Part shown: positions 6,101 to 12,821 of the stretch, one piece after another
Position numbering within the stretch: the stretch's first letter is position 1
Layout: every line of letters begins with the position of its first letter
NCBI GenBank assembly: GCA_034659995.1
Contig: JAYEIH010000070.1
Coordinates: 1 to 13,890 of the forward strand
DNA: 13,890 nt
Source: JAYEIH01 sp034659995
GTDB taxonomy: Archaea > Methanobacteriota_B > Thermococci > Methanofastidiosales > B48-G16
Reading direction: 5' to 3'
The notes under the pieces: generated by a model
Database searches by the model: none
What the model saw: the letters and a program-made list of their open reading frames with translations, nothing else
What the model was told of the DNA's origin: nothing
Translations under genes and position numbers: made by a program

Positions 6101-6384
6101 TTGCAGGAATTCCATATCTCAACACCGAGAGAGGTAGCGTAATAGAGATTAATATCTTTATTTATCTCCTTTTCCACTAGTTTTAGGTTTAAAAGGCTAT
6201 TTTCTTTTTTATATCTACCTTTAACACCCTCCAGAGCTCCATAAACACTATTATATCCAGTATTTATTGATTTAGATATCATAGAAATCTGATTCCCCTT
6301 CGGATAGGTACCGACTATGTACTCCAGTACCTCTCTCCGTACTCTACTCTTCCGTAAACGAGAAACGATCCTCCAATCTACCAT
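6085..6384 (-). CDS. EarA-like winged-helix regulator of the sactipeptide operon
   Basis: A 99-aa basic winged-helix protein. Helix region RLRKSRVRREVLEYIV (residues 9-24) is followed by a recognition region with GALEG near residue 51, then RYKKENSLLNLKLVEK and a wing ending YYATSLG. It aligns along most of its length with the protein at 12364-12657 (RREVL, GAL-x-G, KKE-x-SL-x-NL-x-LV). The architecture resembles small euryarchaeal regulators of the EarA (archaellum activator) type. I chose ATG 6384 and not the in-frame GTG at 6402, because TTTATAAA at 6415-6408 is only 13 nt from the GTG but 31 nt from the ATG, and the paralogue has a matching short N-terminus. Same orientation as the precursor and separated from it by the repeat array, it is the probable pathway-specific regulator. 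Confidence 0.85.
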   Translation of the reverse strand: MVDWRIVSRLRKSRVRREVLEYIVGTYPKGNQISMISKSINTGYNSVYGALEGVKGRYKKENSLLNLKLVEKEINKDINLYYATSLGVEIWNSCKDLLD

Positions 6385-6407
6385 CGTTATATGTTCACAC
6401 ACTTTGC

Positions 6408-6425
6408 TTTATAAATCTATGTAGA
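6408..6425 (-). promoter_or_regulatory. Promoter and putative operator of regulator A
   Basis: TTTATAAA (6415-6408) is the TATA box, 31 nt from ATG 6384, so the mRNA is probably leaderless or nearly so. The imperfect dyad TCTATGTAGA (6425-6416) directly abuts its upstream edge and resembles the array unit TCTATAGA, suggesting autoregulation. Confidence 0.5.
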
Positions 6426-6537
6426 TAAACATGCACAATTCTTACCGTTTTCCTCCTCAAAATCCAGAAGCACTGTTCCACCATGAAATTCTGATAGATG
6501 GTGTCTCTTTCACACGGAATAAAAGACCTCCACAATG

Positions 6538-6545
6538 TTTAAAAA
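6538..6545 (+). promoter_or_regulatory. TATA box of the DUF1614 gene
   Basis: TTTAAAAA followed by GAC lies 29 nt before the ATG at 6567. The same motif (TTTAAAAAGAC) is 29 nt before the rpoK ATG. This supports 6567 over the upstream in-frame ATG at 6549, which is only 11 nt from the box. Confidence 0.55.
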
Positions 6546-6566
6546 GACATGGAAAGAGAGGAACTC

Positions 6567-7235
6567 ATGAATAGAATGTTTTTTCCAAGAATCAGCCCAT
6601 TGGTTATATTATTGATTCTTTTGATCCCGTTATTGTTAGTCTTTTTCCTGGTGAATGCAATAAACACGGCCTTTATGAAACTCGGGTTCTCACCGTGGCT
6701 TGCGTTTGGCATTCTCTTTGCGTCACTTATCGGGAGCAGGATAAATTTTCCCATAACAAAGGGGGAGAGAAAGGTGGAAAAAGGGCACGGATCGAGTCTG
6801 TTTTTTGGAAGGGCAGAGTCACTCTCCACCGTGCAGGAAACGGTCATCGCAGTAAATCTTGGCGGCGCGATAATTCCTCTTCTCGTGTCCCTCTATCTTC
6901 TCGCAAACTCGAATGTCCCGATCTGGAAGGTACTCATCGGCATCGTGGCAGTCACCGCGGCATGCTATAGGTTTGCACGGCCCGTGCCAAAGGTGGGTAT
7001 CGGGCTGCCTCTTTTTATGCCCCCCATTATGTCAGCGGCGGTGGCGATGGTACTCTCTCATGCCTATGCACCGGTGATCGCCTATGTCTCAGGTGTGCTG
7101 GGGGTGCTGATAGGTGCGGACCTTCTGAACCTTCCTAAAATAGCGAATCTTGGGGCGCCAATGGCGAGTATAGGCGGTGCCGGGACATTTGATGGAATAT
7201 TTCTTACAGGAGTTATTTCCGTACTTCTGGTGTAA
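6567..7235 (+). CDS. DUF1614 family multi-pass membrane protein
   Basis: A 222-aa (228 from ATG 6549) integral membrane protein with about six helices: an N-terminal pair with SRINFPI between them, and a C-terminal half carrying the family signature RPVPKVGIGLPLF, a run of small residues, GADLLNL, then GAPMASIGGAGTFDGIFLTG. These match DUF1614, a widespread family of unknown function in archaea and bacteria; the Asp/Gly-rich membrane motifs suggest a transporter or membrane enzyme, not proven. The upstream ATG at 6549 is disfavoured because the TATA box lies just before it, while the inner ATG has both the 29-nt promoter spacing and a nearby GAGAGG. It precedes rpoK by 31 bp, but rpoK has its own TATA box. 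Confidence 0.88.
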   Translation: MNRMFFPRISPLVILLILLIPLLLVFFLVNAINTAFMKLGFSPWLAFGILFASLIGSRINFPITKGERKVEKGHGSSLFFGRAESLSTVQETVIAVNLGGAIIPLLVSLYLLANSNVPIWKVLIGIVAVTAACYRFARPVPKVGIGLPLFMPPIMSAAVAMVLSHAYAPVIAYVSGVLGVLIGADLLNLPKIANLGAPMASIGGAGTFDGIFLTGVISVLLV

Positions 7236-7237
7236 GC

Positions 7238-7245
7238 TTTAAAAA
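7238..7245 (+). promoter_or_regulatory. TATA box of rpoK-fen1
   Basis: TTTAAAAA starting right after the DUF1614 stop, 29 nt before the rpoK ATG, with GAC following exactly as at the DUF1614 promoter. The spacing predicts a leaderless rpoK-fen1 transcript. Confidence 0.6.
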
Positions 7246-7266
7246 GACCGCAGGGGTAATAGGTAT

Positions 7267-7440
7267 ATGGAGATTACAAAGTTCACAAAGTATGAAAAAG
7301 CTCGCATCATTGGGGCTCGTGTATTACAGATAGCGATGGGCGCTCCCGTACTCATAAAAACGGATGAGACGGACAGTAGAACGATAGCTATGGAGGAGTT
7401 TAAAGAGGAAGTGATTCCCTTTACGGTTCTCAGGGAGTGA
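7267..7440 (+). CDS. rpoK: DNA-directed RNA polymerase subunit K (Rpb6/omega)
   Basis: A 57-aa protein that is nearly all conserved family core: TKYEKARIIGARVLQIAMGAP, the signature helix of RpoK/Rpb6/omega that clamps the largest subunit's C-terminus, followed by an acidic linker, a helix with AMEEFKEEVIP and a basic end (FTVLRE). Length is typical for euryarchaeal RpoK, which lacks the acidic eukaryotic tail. It helps assemble and stabilise the polymerase. It has its own TATA box 29 nt upstream, and only 2 nt separate its stop from the fen1 ATG, so the two are co-transcribed. The gene is short enough to be missed by length cut-offs. Confidence 0.95.
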   Translation: MEITKFTKYEKARIIGARVLQIAMGAPVLIKTDETDSRTIAMEEFKEEVIPFTVLRE

Positions 7441-7442
7441 GT

Positions 7443-8426
7443 ATGGGAGTAAATATAAAGGAGATCCTCTCCAGAAAGGAGATACGATTTGATCAGTTAA
7501 AAGGGAAAAAGGTGGCAGTGGATGCCATGAATACCCTTTATCAGTTCATGGCAATAATACGACAGAGAGATGGTGAGCTCCTTCATGATTCCAGAGGCAG
7601 GGTTACATCCCACCTTTCCGGCCTCTTTTACAGAACGATAAATCTTCTTGAGTATGGGGTTCGTCCTGTATATGTTTTTGATGGCGAACCGCCAAAATTA
7701 AAACAGGGGACTCTCGAAAAAAGAAAAAAAGCGAAGAAAAAAGCTGCTTCAAAGCTTAAAAAGGCAAAAAAAGAGGGAAAAGAAGAAGAAATAAGAAAAT
7801 ATGCGCAGCGTACTATACGACTGACTGGGAAAATGGTGGATGAAAGCAAAAGGCTCCTGGAGTATATGGGTATTCCGTATGTTCAGGCTCCCTCGGAGGG
7901 TGAGGCACAGGCGGCGTATATGACAATGAAGAGCGATGTTTGGGCCACGGGTTCTCAGGACTTTGACTCTCTTCTCTTCGGTGCACCGAGACTCATACGA
8001 AACCTGACTATATCGGGTAGGCGAAAGCTACCGGGAAAAAATATTTACAAAAAAATAGCCCCTGAGATCTTAACCCTGTCGAACTCTCTCAAAAAGAATG
8101 AGATAACACGAGAAGAGCTTGTGGAGATAGGAATACTGATTGGCACAGATTTTAATGAGGGAGTAAAGGGTGTGGGACCAAAGACGGCACTGAAAAGGAT
8201 TAAAAATGGAGAGTTTGAAGGTTATGAGGCGGTGAAAAAGATATTTTTGGATCCGAAGGTAACGGACGATTACAGAATGAGGGATAGGGAGCCTGCAAAA
8301 AGTGAAATTGTTGAGTTTCTCTGCGAGGAACGAGATTTTTCATATGAGCGAGTGGAGAAGGGTTACGAAAGGATGATAAAAGCTTTTTTCGAGTCTAAAC
8401 AGCGTTCTCTTGATTCTTACTTTTAA
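7443..8426 (+). CDS. fen: Flap endonuclease FEN1
   Basis: A 327-aa 5'-flap structure-specific nuclease for Okazaki fragment maturation and base excision repair. It starts MGVNIKEIL like the family, whose glycine 2 lies near the active site; this favours ATG 7443 over the GTG at 7437. Metal ligands are visible: D27 (AVDAMN), D80 (VFDGEPP), E152 and E154 (SEGEAQAAY), D173 and D175 (SQDFDSLLFG), and D236 (GTDFNEGVKGVGPKTA, the helix-hairpin-helix). The lysine-rich stretch at residues 93-111 is the helical arch. The last eight residues, QRSLDSYF, are a PIP box for PCNA. The gene follows rpoK closely and overlaps dim1 tail to tail by 32 bp. Confidence 0.97.
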   Translation: MGVNIKEILSRKEIRFDQLKGKKVAVDAMNTLYQFMAIIRQRDGELLHDSRGRVTSHLSGLFYRTINLLEYGVRPVYVFDGEPPKLKQGTLEKRKKAKKKAASKLKKAKKEGKEEEIRKYAQRTIRLTGKMVDESKRLLEYMGIPYVQAPSEGEAQAAYMTMKSDVWATGSQDFDSLLFGAPRLIRNLTISGRRKLPGKNIYKKIAPEILTLSNSLKKNEITREELVEIGILIGTDFNEGVKGVGPKTALKRIKNGEFEGYEAVKKIFLDPKVTDDYRMRDREPAKSEIVEFLCEERDFSYERVEKGYERMIKAFFESKQRSLDSYF

Positions 8427-9192
8427 AAATTTCCTCAAGTTCCTCCGAAATTTCTTCTATTTCCTCAAGAGAGAGCCCAAGAACTCTTTTTTGCCCATGG
8501 ACTATCTCCGAAAAGGTATTCTTTGCCTCTTCCTTACTAAGGCCAACCTCGTGCCGCGAATCGATCAATGCGTTCTTAACTTTCTTTCGTCTATGCTGGA
8601 AGAGGACTCTCACCGCGGAACTGAAAAATGAAGACCGCACCTTTTTGTTGGGCGTTAGTCTTGCTATGACCGAGTCCACATTCGGTGAGGGGTAGAACTG
8701 TTTTCTATCAACGGGCTCGATGATCTCGATATCTCCAAGGGCGTTAACCATCACGCCCAGACGGGTACTTATCTCCTGCACTCTCTCCGCATATTCCTTC
8801 TGCAAAAGGAGGATGGAGTACTCGTGCTCTGTCCTCAGGAGTTTAAGGATGATCTTTGAGGAGAGTGAGTAGGGTATAGACGAGACGCAGCAGTCAAAGG
8901 AGAGATCGGTCTCAAGAAAGTCCTCATTGTACAGCTCCACATTTTTAAAATCATACTCGTTGTTCAGAAGCTCCACCATCCCCCTATCCTTTTCCACGGC
9001 TATGACCCTGTCGGCATTTTTCGATATCTCTTCTGTTAGAAACCCAAGACCCGGCCCTATCTCCAGAGTAGTTTTTTTTGCATATCCCGCCATTTTTCTT
9101 ATTGTTATTTTTGATATTAGAAAATTCTGAGAGAGAAAGTGCAGTGGAGCTAAATTGTACTTCTTTAAAAGGTACTTAACCCTTTTTATCAT
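8395..9192 (-). CDS. rsmA: Dim1/KsgA/Erm-family 16S rRNA dimethyladenosine methyltransferase
   Basis: A 265-aa SAM-dependent methyltransferase of the KsgA/Dim1 family, which dimethylates the two adjacent adenosines at the 3' end of 16S rRNA during small-subunit biogenesis. Seen: LSQNFL near the N-terminus (20-25), SAM-binding motif I LEIGPGLGFLT (43-53), the acidic ribose-binding loop AVEKD (65-69), and FYPSPNVDSVIARL (167-180) typical of the family. Motif IV, normally N-L/I-P-Y, reads SIPY at 105-108, so the catalytic-loop Asn is Ser. The last 32 bp overlap the end of fen1 on the opposite strand. Its ATG overlaps the stop of the upstream propeller protein (ATGA, 9189-9192), implying coupled translation. 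Confidence 0.93.
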   Translation of the reverse strand: MIKRVKYLLKKYNLAPLHFLSQNFLISKITIRKMAGYAKKTTLEIGPGLGFLTEEISKNADRVIAVEKDRGMVELLNNEYDFKNVELYNEDFLETDLSFDCCVSSIPYSLSSKIILKLLRTEHEYSILLLQKEYAERVQEISTRLGVMVNALGDIEIIEPVDRKQFYPSPNVDSVIARLTPNKKVRSSFFSSAVRVLFQHRRKKVKNALIDSRHEVGLSKEEAKNTFSEIVHGQKRVLGLSLEEIEEISEELEEIFKSKNQENAV

Positions 9193-10769
9193 TTTTTTCG
9201 CCTTTTAATAATGAGTATTAGGACAATGACAGAGGCTGCTAATAACCCCCAGGCAATCAAAAAATTTCCTTTAAAATATTTGGTCACTCCCCCCGCAGGT
9301 GCAGGCGTTTCTTCTTCCTTCTCCGCCATTTTTTCCTCACATATCTGCACTCTCTTATCTATGCCGTCGAGCATCTCCGTATTGCCAAGCTCCTCGAAGT
9401 ACTTTCTGGCATTTTTATAACTTATCTTTGCAGATGCGTAATCTTCATTATCAAAGGACTCTTCTGCTGAATCGTAGAGTTTGTAACCATTCTCATATAT
9501 TTCTATTTTTTCTAAGATAGCATTTATATCCGCGGTATCAAATCCATAGCTGCTGTACTCGTCCTTCAACTCAAGAAGTTCTTTTTTGGCGTCCTGCAAA
9601 TCCTTCTTTTCGTAGAGACTGAGGGCATTTTCGTATTTTTTATTTAGTCCGTCCTTTATCTCCAGGATATTGTTCTTCAAAAAGAAGAGGTCATCCGTTC
9701 CAAGTACTATTTCCTTATCCCCATCTCCATCGCTATCCACGGCGAGTATGTCCCGTATCGGCCCATTTGTCTTCTGGACCTTTTTTCTTCCCACATAGAG
9801 ATAATTTTCTGTCCATTCCTGCGTATCTCTATCCCATTTTGCCATTCCGAGGAGGATCTCTTTTTCCCCGTCATTATCGATATCCTCAGGAACAACCAGT
9901 TTTACCTGACTGTCAAACTCCTCTTCTTCCTCTATTTCTCCCATTTTATCCAAAATATACAGTTTTTTTCCAGCGGCTACATAAATTTTATCAGATATAC
10001 AGATATCATTTATATACTCATCAGCTCTGAAGCTCCACTCCACCAGGCCGTCCTTGTTCGTTACATAAATGAACTTGTAGTGTGAGGTGAGTATCTCTAT
10101 TTCGCCATCTTTATCAAAGTCCTCTGCGTATATTTCCTCCGCATTTTCTACCGTCTTGTACTTCCAGACAATATCATTGTTGGAATCCAGAAAGTAGATA
10201 TACGGTTGGAGATAGTACGCCGCATAGGCGTATATCCATGCCTCGTTCTTTTTCGGTTCGCATTTGGGGCAGTACGACAAATTATTGAAGTCCACAAATA
10301 CACCGGATTCTATTCTTCTCTCCCACTTTTCATTTCCGTTCTCATCGAGAAACTTTATTGTATTATCTGCCAGAAATAGGTATACTTGGTTATCGGTAAG
10401 ATAAAAATCCTCAATCTCAGCGTTTGTGGAGTAGTGCCATTGTTCGGAAAAGGATGGAGAGTAACAGTACAGGTATCTTCCAGCCGAAAAATAGATATTT
10501 TCCTCTATTTGAATTTTCTTTATCAGGTCCGGAAACTCCTTCTTCCAGAGTTCTGTTCCGGTAAGTGTGAGGGCATAGAGAGTATTCTTGATATAATTTC
10601 CTGAGGATTCCTCATATGCTCCAGAGGAAAAAATAATCGTGTCCCCCATAAGAGTAAGATTCCGCACCTCGCCATCTGTAATATAGTTCCACTCCTGGTC
10701 ATAGACAGTTTCAGCGGAGATCGTACTCAAAAACCCCATGATCAAGAGGGGAATCAAATACTTTTTCAT
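9189..10769 (-). CDS. Secreted, membrane-anchored beta-propeller/TPR protein
   Basis: A 526-aa protein. Signal peptide at about 1-19 (cleavage near SA-E), then a region of about 350 residues with repeated PQQ-like and FG-GAP/VCBS blades. Three calcium-type loops are clear: DFDKDGE (217-223), DIDNDGE (296-302) and DSDGDGD (345-351), each followed by EI-hydrophobic. A helical TPR-like domain (about 375-480) and an acidic-Pro linker lead to one C-terminal helix (503-521) with a KRRKK stop-transfer tail. It should face the outside with its C-terminus in the cytoplasm. A CPKC pair sits at 167-170. Its stop overlaps the dim1 start. The function is unknown; surface sensing or scaffolding for the adjacent S-layer-like protein is a guess from context. 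Confidence 0.85.
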   Translation of the reverse strand: MKKYLIPLLIMGFLSTISAETVYDQEWNYITDGEVRNLTLMGDTIIFSSGAYEESSGNYIKNTLYALTLTGTELWKKEFPDLIKKIQIEENIYFSAGRYLYCYSPSFSEQWHYSTNAEIEDFYLTDNQVYLFLADNTIKFLDENGNEKWERRIESGVFVDFNNLSYCPKCEPKKNEAWIYAYAAYYLQPYIYFLDSNNDIVWKYKTVENAEEIYAEDFDKDGEIEILTSHYKFIYVTNKDGLVEWSFRADEYINDICISDKIYVAAGKKLYILDKMGEIEEEEEFDSQVKLVVPEDIDNDGEKEILLGMAKWDRDTQEWTENYLYVGRKKVQKTNGPIRDILAVDSDGDGDKEIVLGTDDLFFLKNNILEIKDGLNKKYENALSLYEKKDLQDAKKELLELKDEYSSYGFDTADINAILEKIEIYENGYKLYDSAEESFDNEDYASAKISYKNARKYFEELGNTEMLDGIDKRVQICEEKMAEKEEETPAPAGGVTKYFKGNFLIAWGLLAASVIVLILIIKRRKK

Positions 10770-10790
10770 AACTAACCTTCAAAAATAAGA

Positions 10791-10798
10791 TATTTAAA
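10791..10798 (-). promoter_or_regulatory. TATA box of the propeller protein-dim1 unit
   Basis: TTTAAATA at 10798-10791 lies exactly 29 nt before ATG 10769, in the 34-bp gap after the S-layer-like gene. It predicts a separate, probably leaderless, start for the propeller gene and dim1. Confidence 0.55.
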
Positions 10799-10803
10799 TC
10801 TTT

Positions 10804-12231
10804 CTATAGGCTTTCGACTAATTTTTCAGCTGCCTCACGGGTGGCCTCCCTGTCCTTTCCCGCAATGATGAGGGTTTTTTTCTCTTCGATGTACTCCCAT
10901 TCCCCTTCGGAGTTGTACCAGTCTTTTTCCGAAAATTCATTCTCCACAAGATTCTTTGTCCATGTATTGCATACCTGCGTTCCCTCTCCTGTTCGCGTGT
11001 ACCCCGGTCCTCCCACAGAAATAATATTGTAGAATTCCGTTATGTTCTCTGTAATTTCCGTATCTCTCTTCATAAAGGTTAGAAAGCTTGTTTCAATAAC
11101 CTTTTTATACGTCATTTCAACCTTATCTATCGTTTTATCATTGGGGTCAGAATCTGTTGTTTCAAGCGAGAAGAATATCCTTCCCGTATACGCTCCCTCT
11201 GTGATCCCGCATGGAGGAATCTGGAGCTCTGTAAGGTATACCGTTCCTGAAATCCTGGAGTAATTTCTCAGTTCTATGGTGTACTCCGTATCCCCATCGT
11301 GAAAGCTTGGTGTTCTGTCCTCAGTATCCTCATACTCAACATCACTGGAACGAAGGGAGAGCATCCATCTGTTCTCTCCTATCTGTATTCCTATAGTATC
11401 CTTAAGGGCAGCATAGTTTCTTAAAACATAGATACTCACCCCCCCATTTTCTATCTTCATTGCAAATATCGCCGTTTCAACTGAGGAACAGATAGTTCTC
11501 CTGAGGCAAATGAGTTCATTGGGCTCAAAGTTATGAGATTTTCCGTTGGGTTCCGTAACAATATACTCCTCGCCTATCTGCACCTTCCACCCCCGAAGTT
11601 CTATCTCCTGTTGCACGGGGAACGTTTCCTTGTATGGATCCCCGAGCAGGAGTACGTTTCCTGTGATGCTCTGAAAAAAATCCAACGGTGCGAGTTCCTG
11701 ATTAAAAAACTGTACCTTTCTGGGCGTGTCGTAAATATGCACGCTTTTTTCCTCCTTTTTCCATGTTCGTTTTAGAGGAAGATACTCTATTACGGTTCTG
11801 TATGTGAGATCTCCCATATTGAAGATGGGAAAGAGATTATTTTCCTCTGAGAATCTGATGAAGATCTCTTCTCTCGACTCATCGTTGTCCAGCTCTCCAT
11901 TGAGATTTTTGTCGTCGTACCATAGAGGAAGATTTATATAAGGTTTCTCATTGAAATAGCCAGATGTACTGCCCACGGCAATAAAATCGCAGTGTGGCGT
12001 TCTCTGATCGTTCTTATCTCTGTAGTTTTCTTCTTTAAATGTATATACACTTTCCTCTTTTTTTGACATTTCGGCAATTTTCTCTGCTATTATCTTTGCA
12101 GACTCAAAATCAGCCTCTTCGCCGTAGACTACAAGAGCCTGAGGCTCTCCATTTTTTACAAAGAACTCATTGTTTTCCTGGGGAACCCAGGCAGAGAGTA
12201 TAAGAACGATGAGGGCTACTCTTCCTATCAT
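10804..12231 (-). CDS. S-layer-family secreted protein
   Basis: A 475-aa protein with a hydrophobic N-terminal helix (about 3-16, short positive start MIGR) acting as signal peptide or anchor. The first domain begins QALVVYGEEADFESAKIIAEKIAE, and the last carries SVGGPGYTRTGEG followed by IIAGKDREATREAAEKLVESL (about residues 407-475). This paired, split alpha/beta domain is the hallmark of archaeal S-layer N/C proteins, in which a GGP motif and a final AG-x-DR-x-AT-x-x-AA helix close the fold. The centre is beta-rich with an EF-hand-like loop (DDKNLNGELDNDE). Unlike typical S-layer proteins no C-terminal membrane helix or threonine-rich stalk is seen, so it may be held by a partner such as the downstream anchored propeller protein. 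The specific role is uncertain. Confidence 0.72.
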   Translation of the reverse strand: MIGRVALIVLILSAWVPQENNEFFVKNGEPQALVVYGEEADFESAKIIAEKIAEMSKKEESVYTFKEENYRDKNDQRTPHCDFIAVGSTSGYFNEKPYINLPLWYDDKNLNGELDNDESREEIFIRFSEENNLFPIFNMGDLTYRTVIEYLPLKRTWKKEEKSVHIYDTPRKVQFFNQELAPLDFFQSITGNVLLLGDPYKETFPVQQEIELRGWKVQIGEEYIVTEPNGKSHNFEPNELICLRRTICSSVETAIFAMKIENGGVSIYVLRNYAALKDTIGIQIGENRWMLSLRSSDVEYEDTEDRTPSFHDGDTEYTIELRNYSRISGTVYLTELQIPPCGITEGAYTGRIFFSLETTDSDPNDKTIDKVEMTYKKVIETSFLTFMKRDTEITENITEFYNIISVGGPGYTRTGEGTQVCNTWTKNLVENEFSEKDWYNSEGEWEYIEEKKTLIIAGKDREATREAAEKLVESL

Positions 12232-12252
12232 ATTACTATCTATGTTTTACTA

Positions 12253-12260
12253 GCATAAAA
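12253..12260 (-). promoter_or_regulatory. Putative TATA box of the S-layer-like gene
   Basis: TTTTATGC at 12260-12253 is 29 nt before ATG 12231, matching the other leaderless promoters, though the box itself departs from consensus at its end. Confidence 0.4.
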
Positions 12261-12330
12261 GTTTTTCTGAAACTCTTGTCCACTGATGGTAAGAGAAAAA
12301 TGTCGTGCATAACCGATACTTTTTTAAACG

Positions 12331-12338
12331 TATATTGC
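12331..12338 (+). promoter_or_regulatory. Putative TATA box of regulator B
   Basis: TATATTGC at 12331, preceded by TTTTTTAAACG, lies 33 nt before the ATG at 12364. It shares a 132-bp divergent intergenic region with the S-layer-like gene. Nothing else was recognised in that interval. Confidence 0.35.
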
Positions 12339-12363
12339 AAATCATGTAACACTTTAGAGTAAT

Positions 12364-12657
12364 ATGAGATGTGGTGCAAAGATACGGGTTTCATTACGGA
12401 GAAGTAAGTTACGAAGAGAGGTACTGATCTACCTCGTTGACATACATCCTAAAAAGGCGTATACTGCAGAAATATCGAAAGAAGCAGAGCTGAGATCTAC
12501 GGATGTATGTGGGGCATTGAATGGATTATCAGATCGATTTAAAAAAGAGAGAAGCCTTGTTAACCTTGGCCTTGTGAAAAGAACTAAGGAAGGGGATCAC
12601 TGGTTTTATTGGGCCACAGAGACTGGGTGTAACGTTAGCAAACAGATGGACATATAA
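12364..12657 (+). CDS. EarA-like winged-helix regulator, paralogue of regulator A
   Basis: A 97-aa basic protein: SLRRSKLRREVLIYLVD (residues 10-26) is the first helix of the winged helix, GALNGL (about 55) lies in the recognition region, then RFKKERSLVNLGLVKR and a wing with WFYWATETG. It shares these blocks, in the same order and spacing, with the 6085-6384 protein, which points to duplication or a common small-regulator family. Like that gene it sits directly before, and in the same direction as, a gene preceded by a 12-bp repeat array and TATA box. The likely role is control of the secreted protein at 12822, probably as activator because the sites lie upstream of BRE/TATA. EarA of methanococci, as I recall, binds TACATA-type repeats in a similar position. 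Confidence 0.82.
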   Translation: MRCGAKIRVSLRRSKLRREVLIYLVDIHPKKAYTAEISKEAELRSTDVCGALNGLSDRFKKERSLVNLGLVKRTKEGDHWFYWATETGCNVSKQMDI

Positions 12658-12659
12658 GT

Positions 12660-12701
12660 ATGAACTTACCCACATATGTACCTACATATGTACCTACACA
12701 T
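12660..12701 (+). repeat. 12-bp direct repeat array (regulator binding array, cassette B)
   Basis: Two perfect units ACATATGTACCT (12672-12683, 12684-12695), a degenerate one before them keeping TACC in 12-bp register (12660-12671) and a partial ACACAT after. Each full unit holds the palindrome ACATATGT, and the junction reads ATGTACCTACAT. The array begins 3 nt after the regulator stop and runs into the TATA box. Unit length equals that of cassette A, but the sequence differs. Confidence 0.7.
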
Positions 12702-12705
12702 AAAA

Positions 12706-12713
12706 TATTTATA
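12706..12713 (+). promoter_or_regulatory. TATA box of the secreted protein gene
   Basis: TATTTATA, preceded by an A-rich BRE-like stretch, 116 nt before ATG 12822. A transcription start near 12735 gives a leader of about 87 nt, like cassette A (110 nt from TATA to ATG) and unlike the 29-nt leaderless promoters elsewhere. Confidence 0.6.
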
Positions 12714-12739
12714 CCCAAGGGTGAAGAATAATGTGTCAT

Positions 12740-12780
12740 GACAAAAAAACTGAGATGTACATCAATGAGGTGAAAACAAA
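12740..12780 (+). promoter_or_regulatory. Conserved leader element, copy B
   Basis: Carries AAAAACTGA, ATG, CAT, ATGAGGTG, AAAC and ACA in the same order as copy A at 5945-5991, with only a two-base difference in the A-run. The perfect palindrome GATGTACATC (12754-12763) replaces CATGCGCATG while keeping symmetry at both changed positions. Confidence 0.6.
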
Positions 12781-12787
12781 CACATAA
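12755..12787 (+). other. Possible 10-aa leader ORF upstream of the secreted protein
   Basis: MYINEVKTNT, stop at 12787; an in-frame ATG at 12731 would extend it by eight residues, but the predicted transcription start falls after that codon. It matches MRMDEVQTRQD of cassette A in frame and position. Whether it is translated is unknown. Confidence 0.3.
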
Positions 12788-12821
12788 AGAAAAAAAGAAA
12801 AATATACGGAGGTAGATATAT

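Noticed and set aside
6539..6847. 102-aa minus-strand frame
   Set aside because: Shadow of the DUF1614 gene; no start signal or domain.
9707..9895. 62-aa minus-strand alternative frame
   Set aside because: Out-of-frame reading inside the propeller gene with no support.
12731..12787. 18-aa version of the cassette B leader ORF from ATG 12731
   Set aside because: The first ATG lies before the predicted transcription start and its extra residues have no match in cassette A; only the shorter 12755 version is kept.
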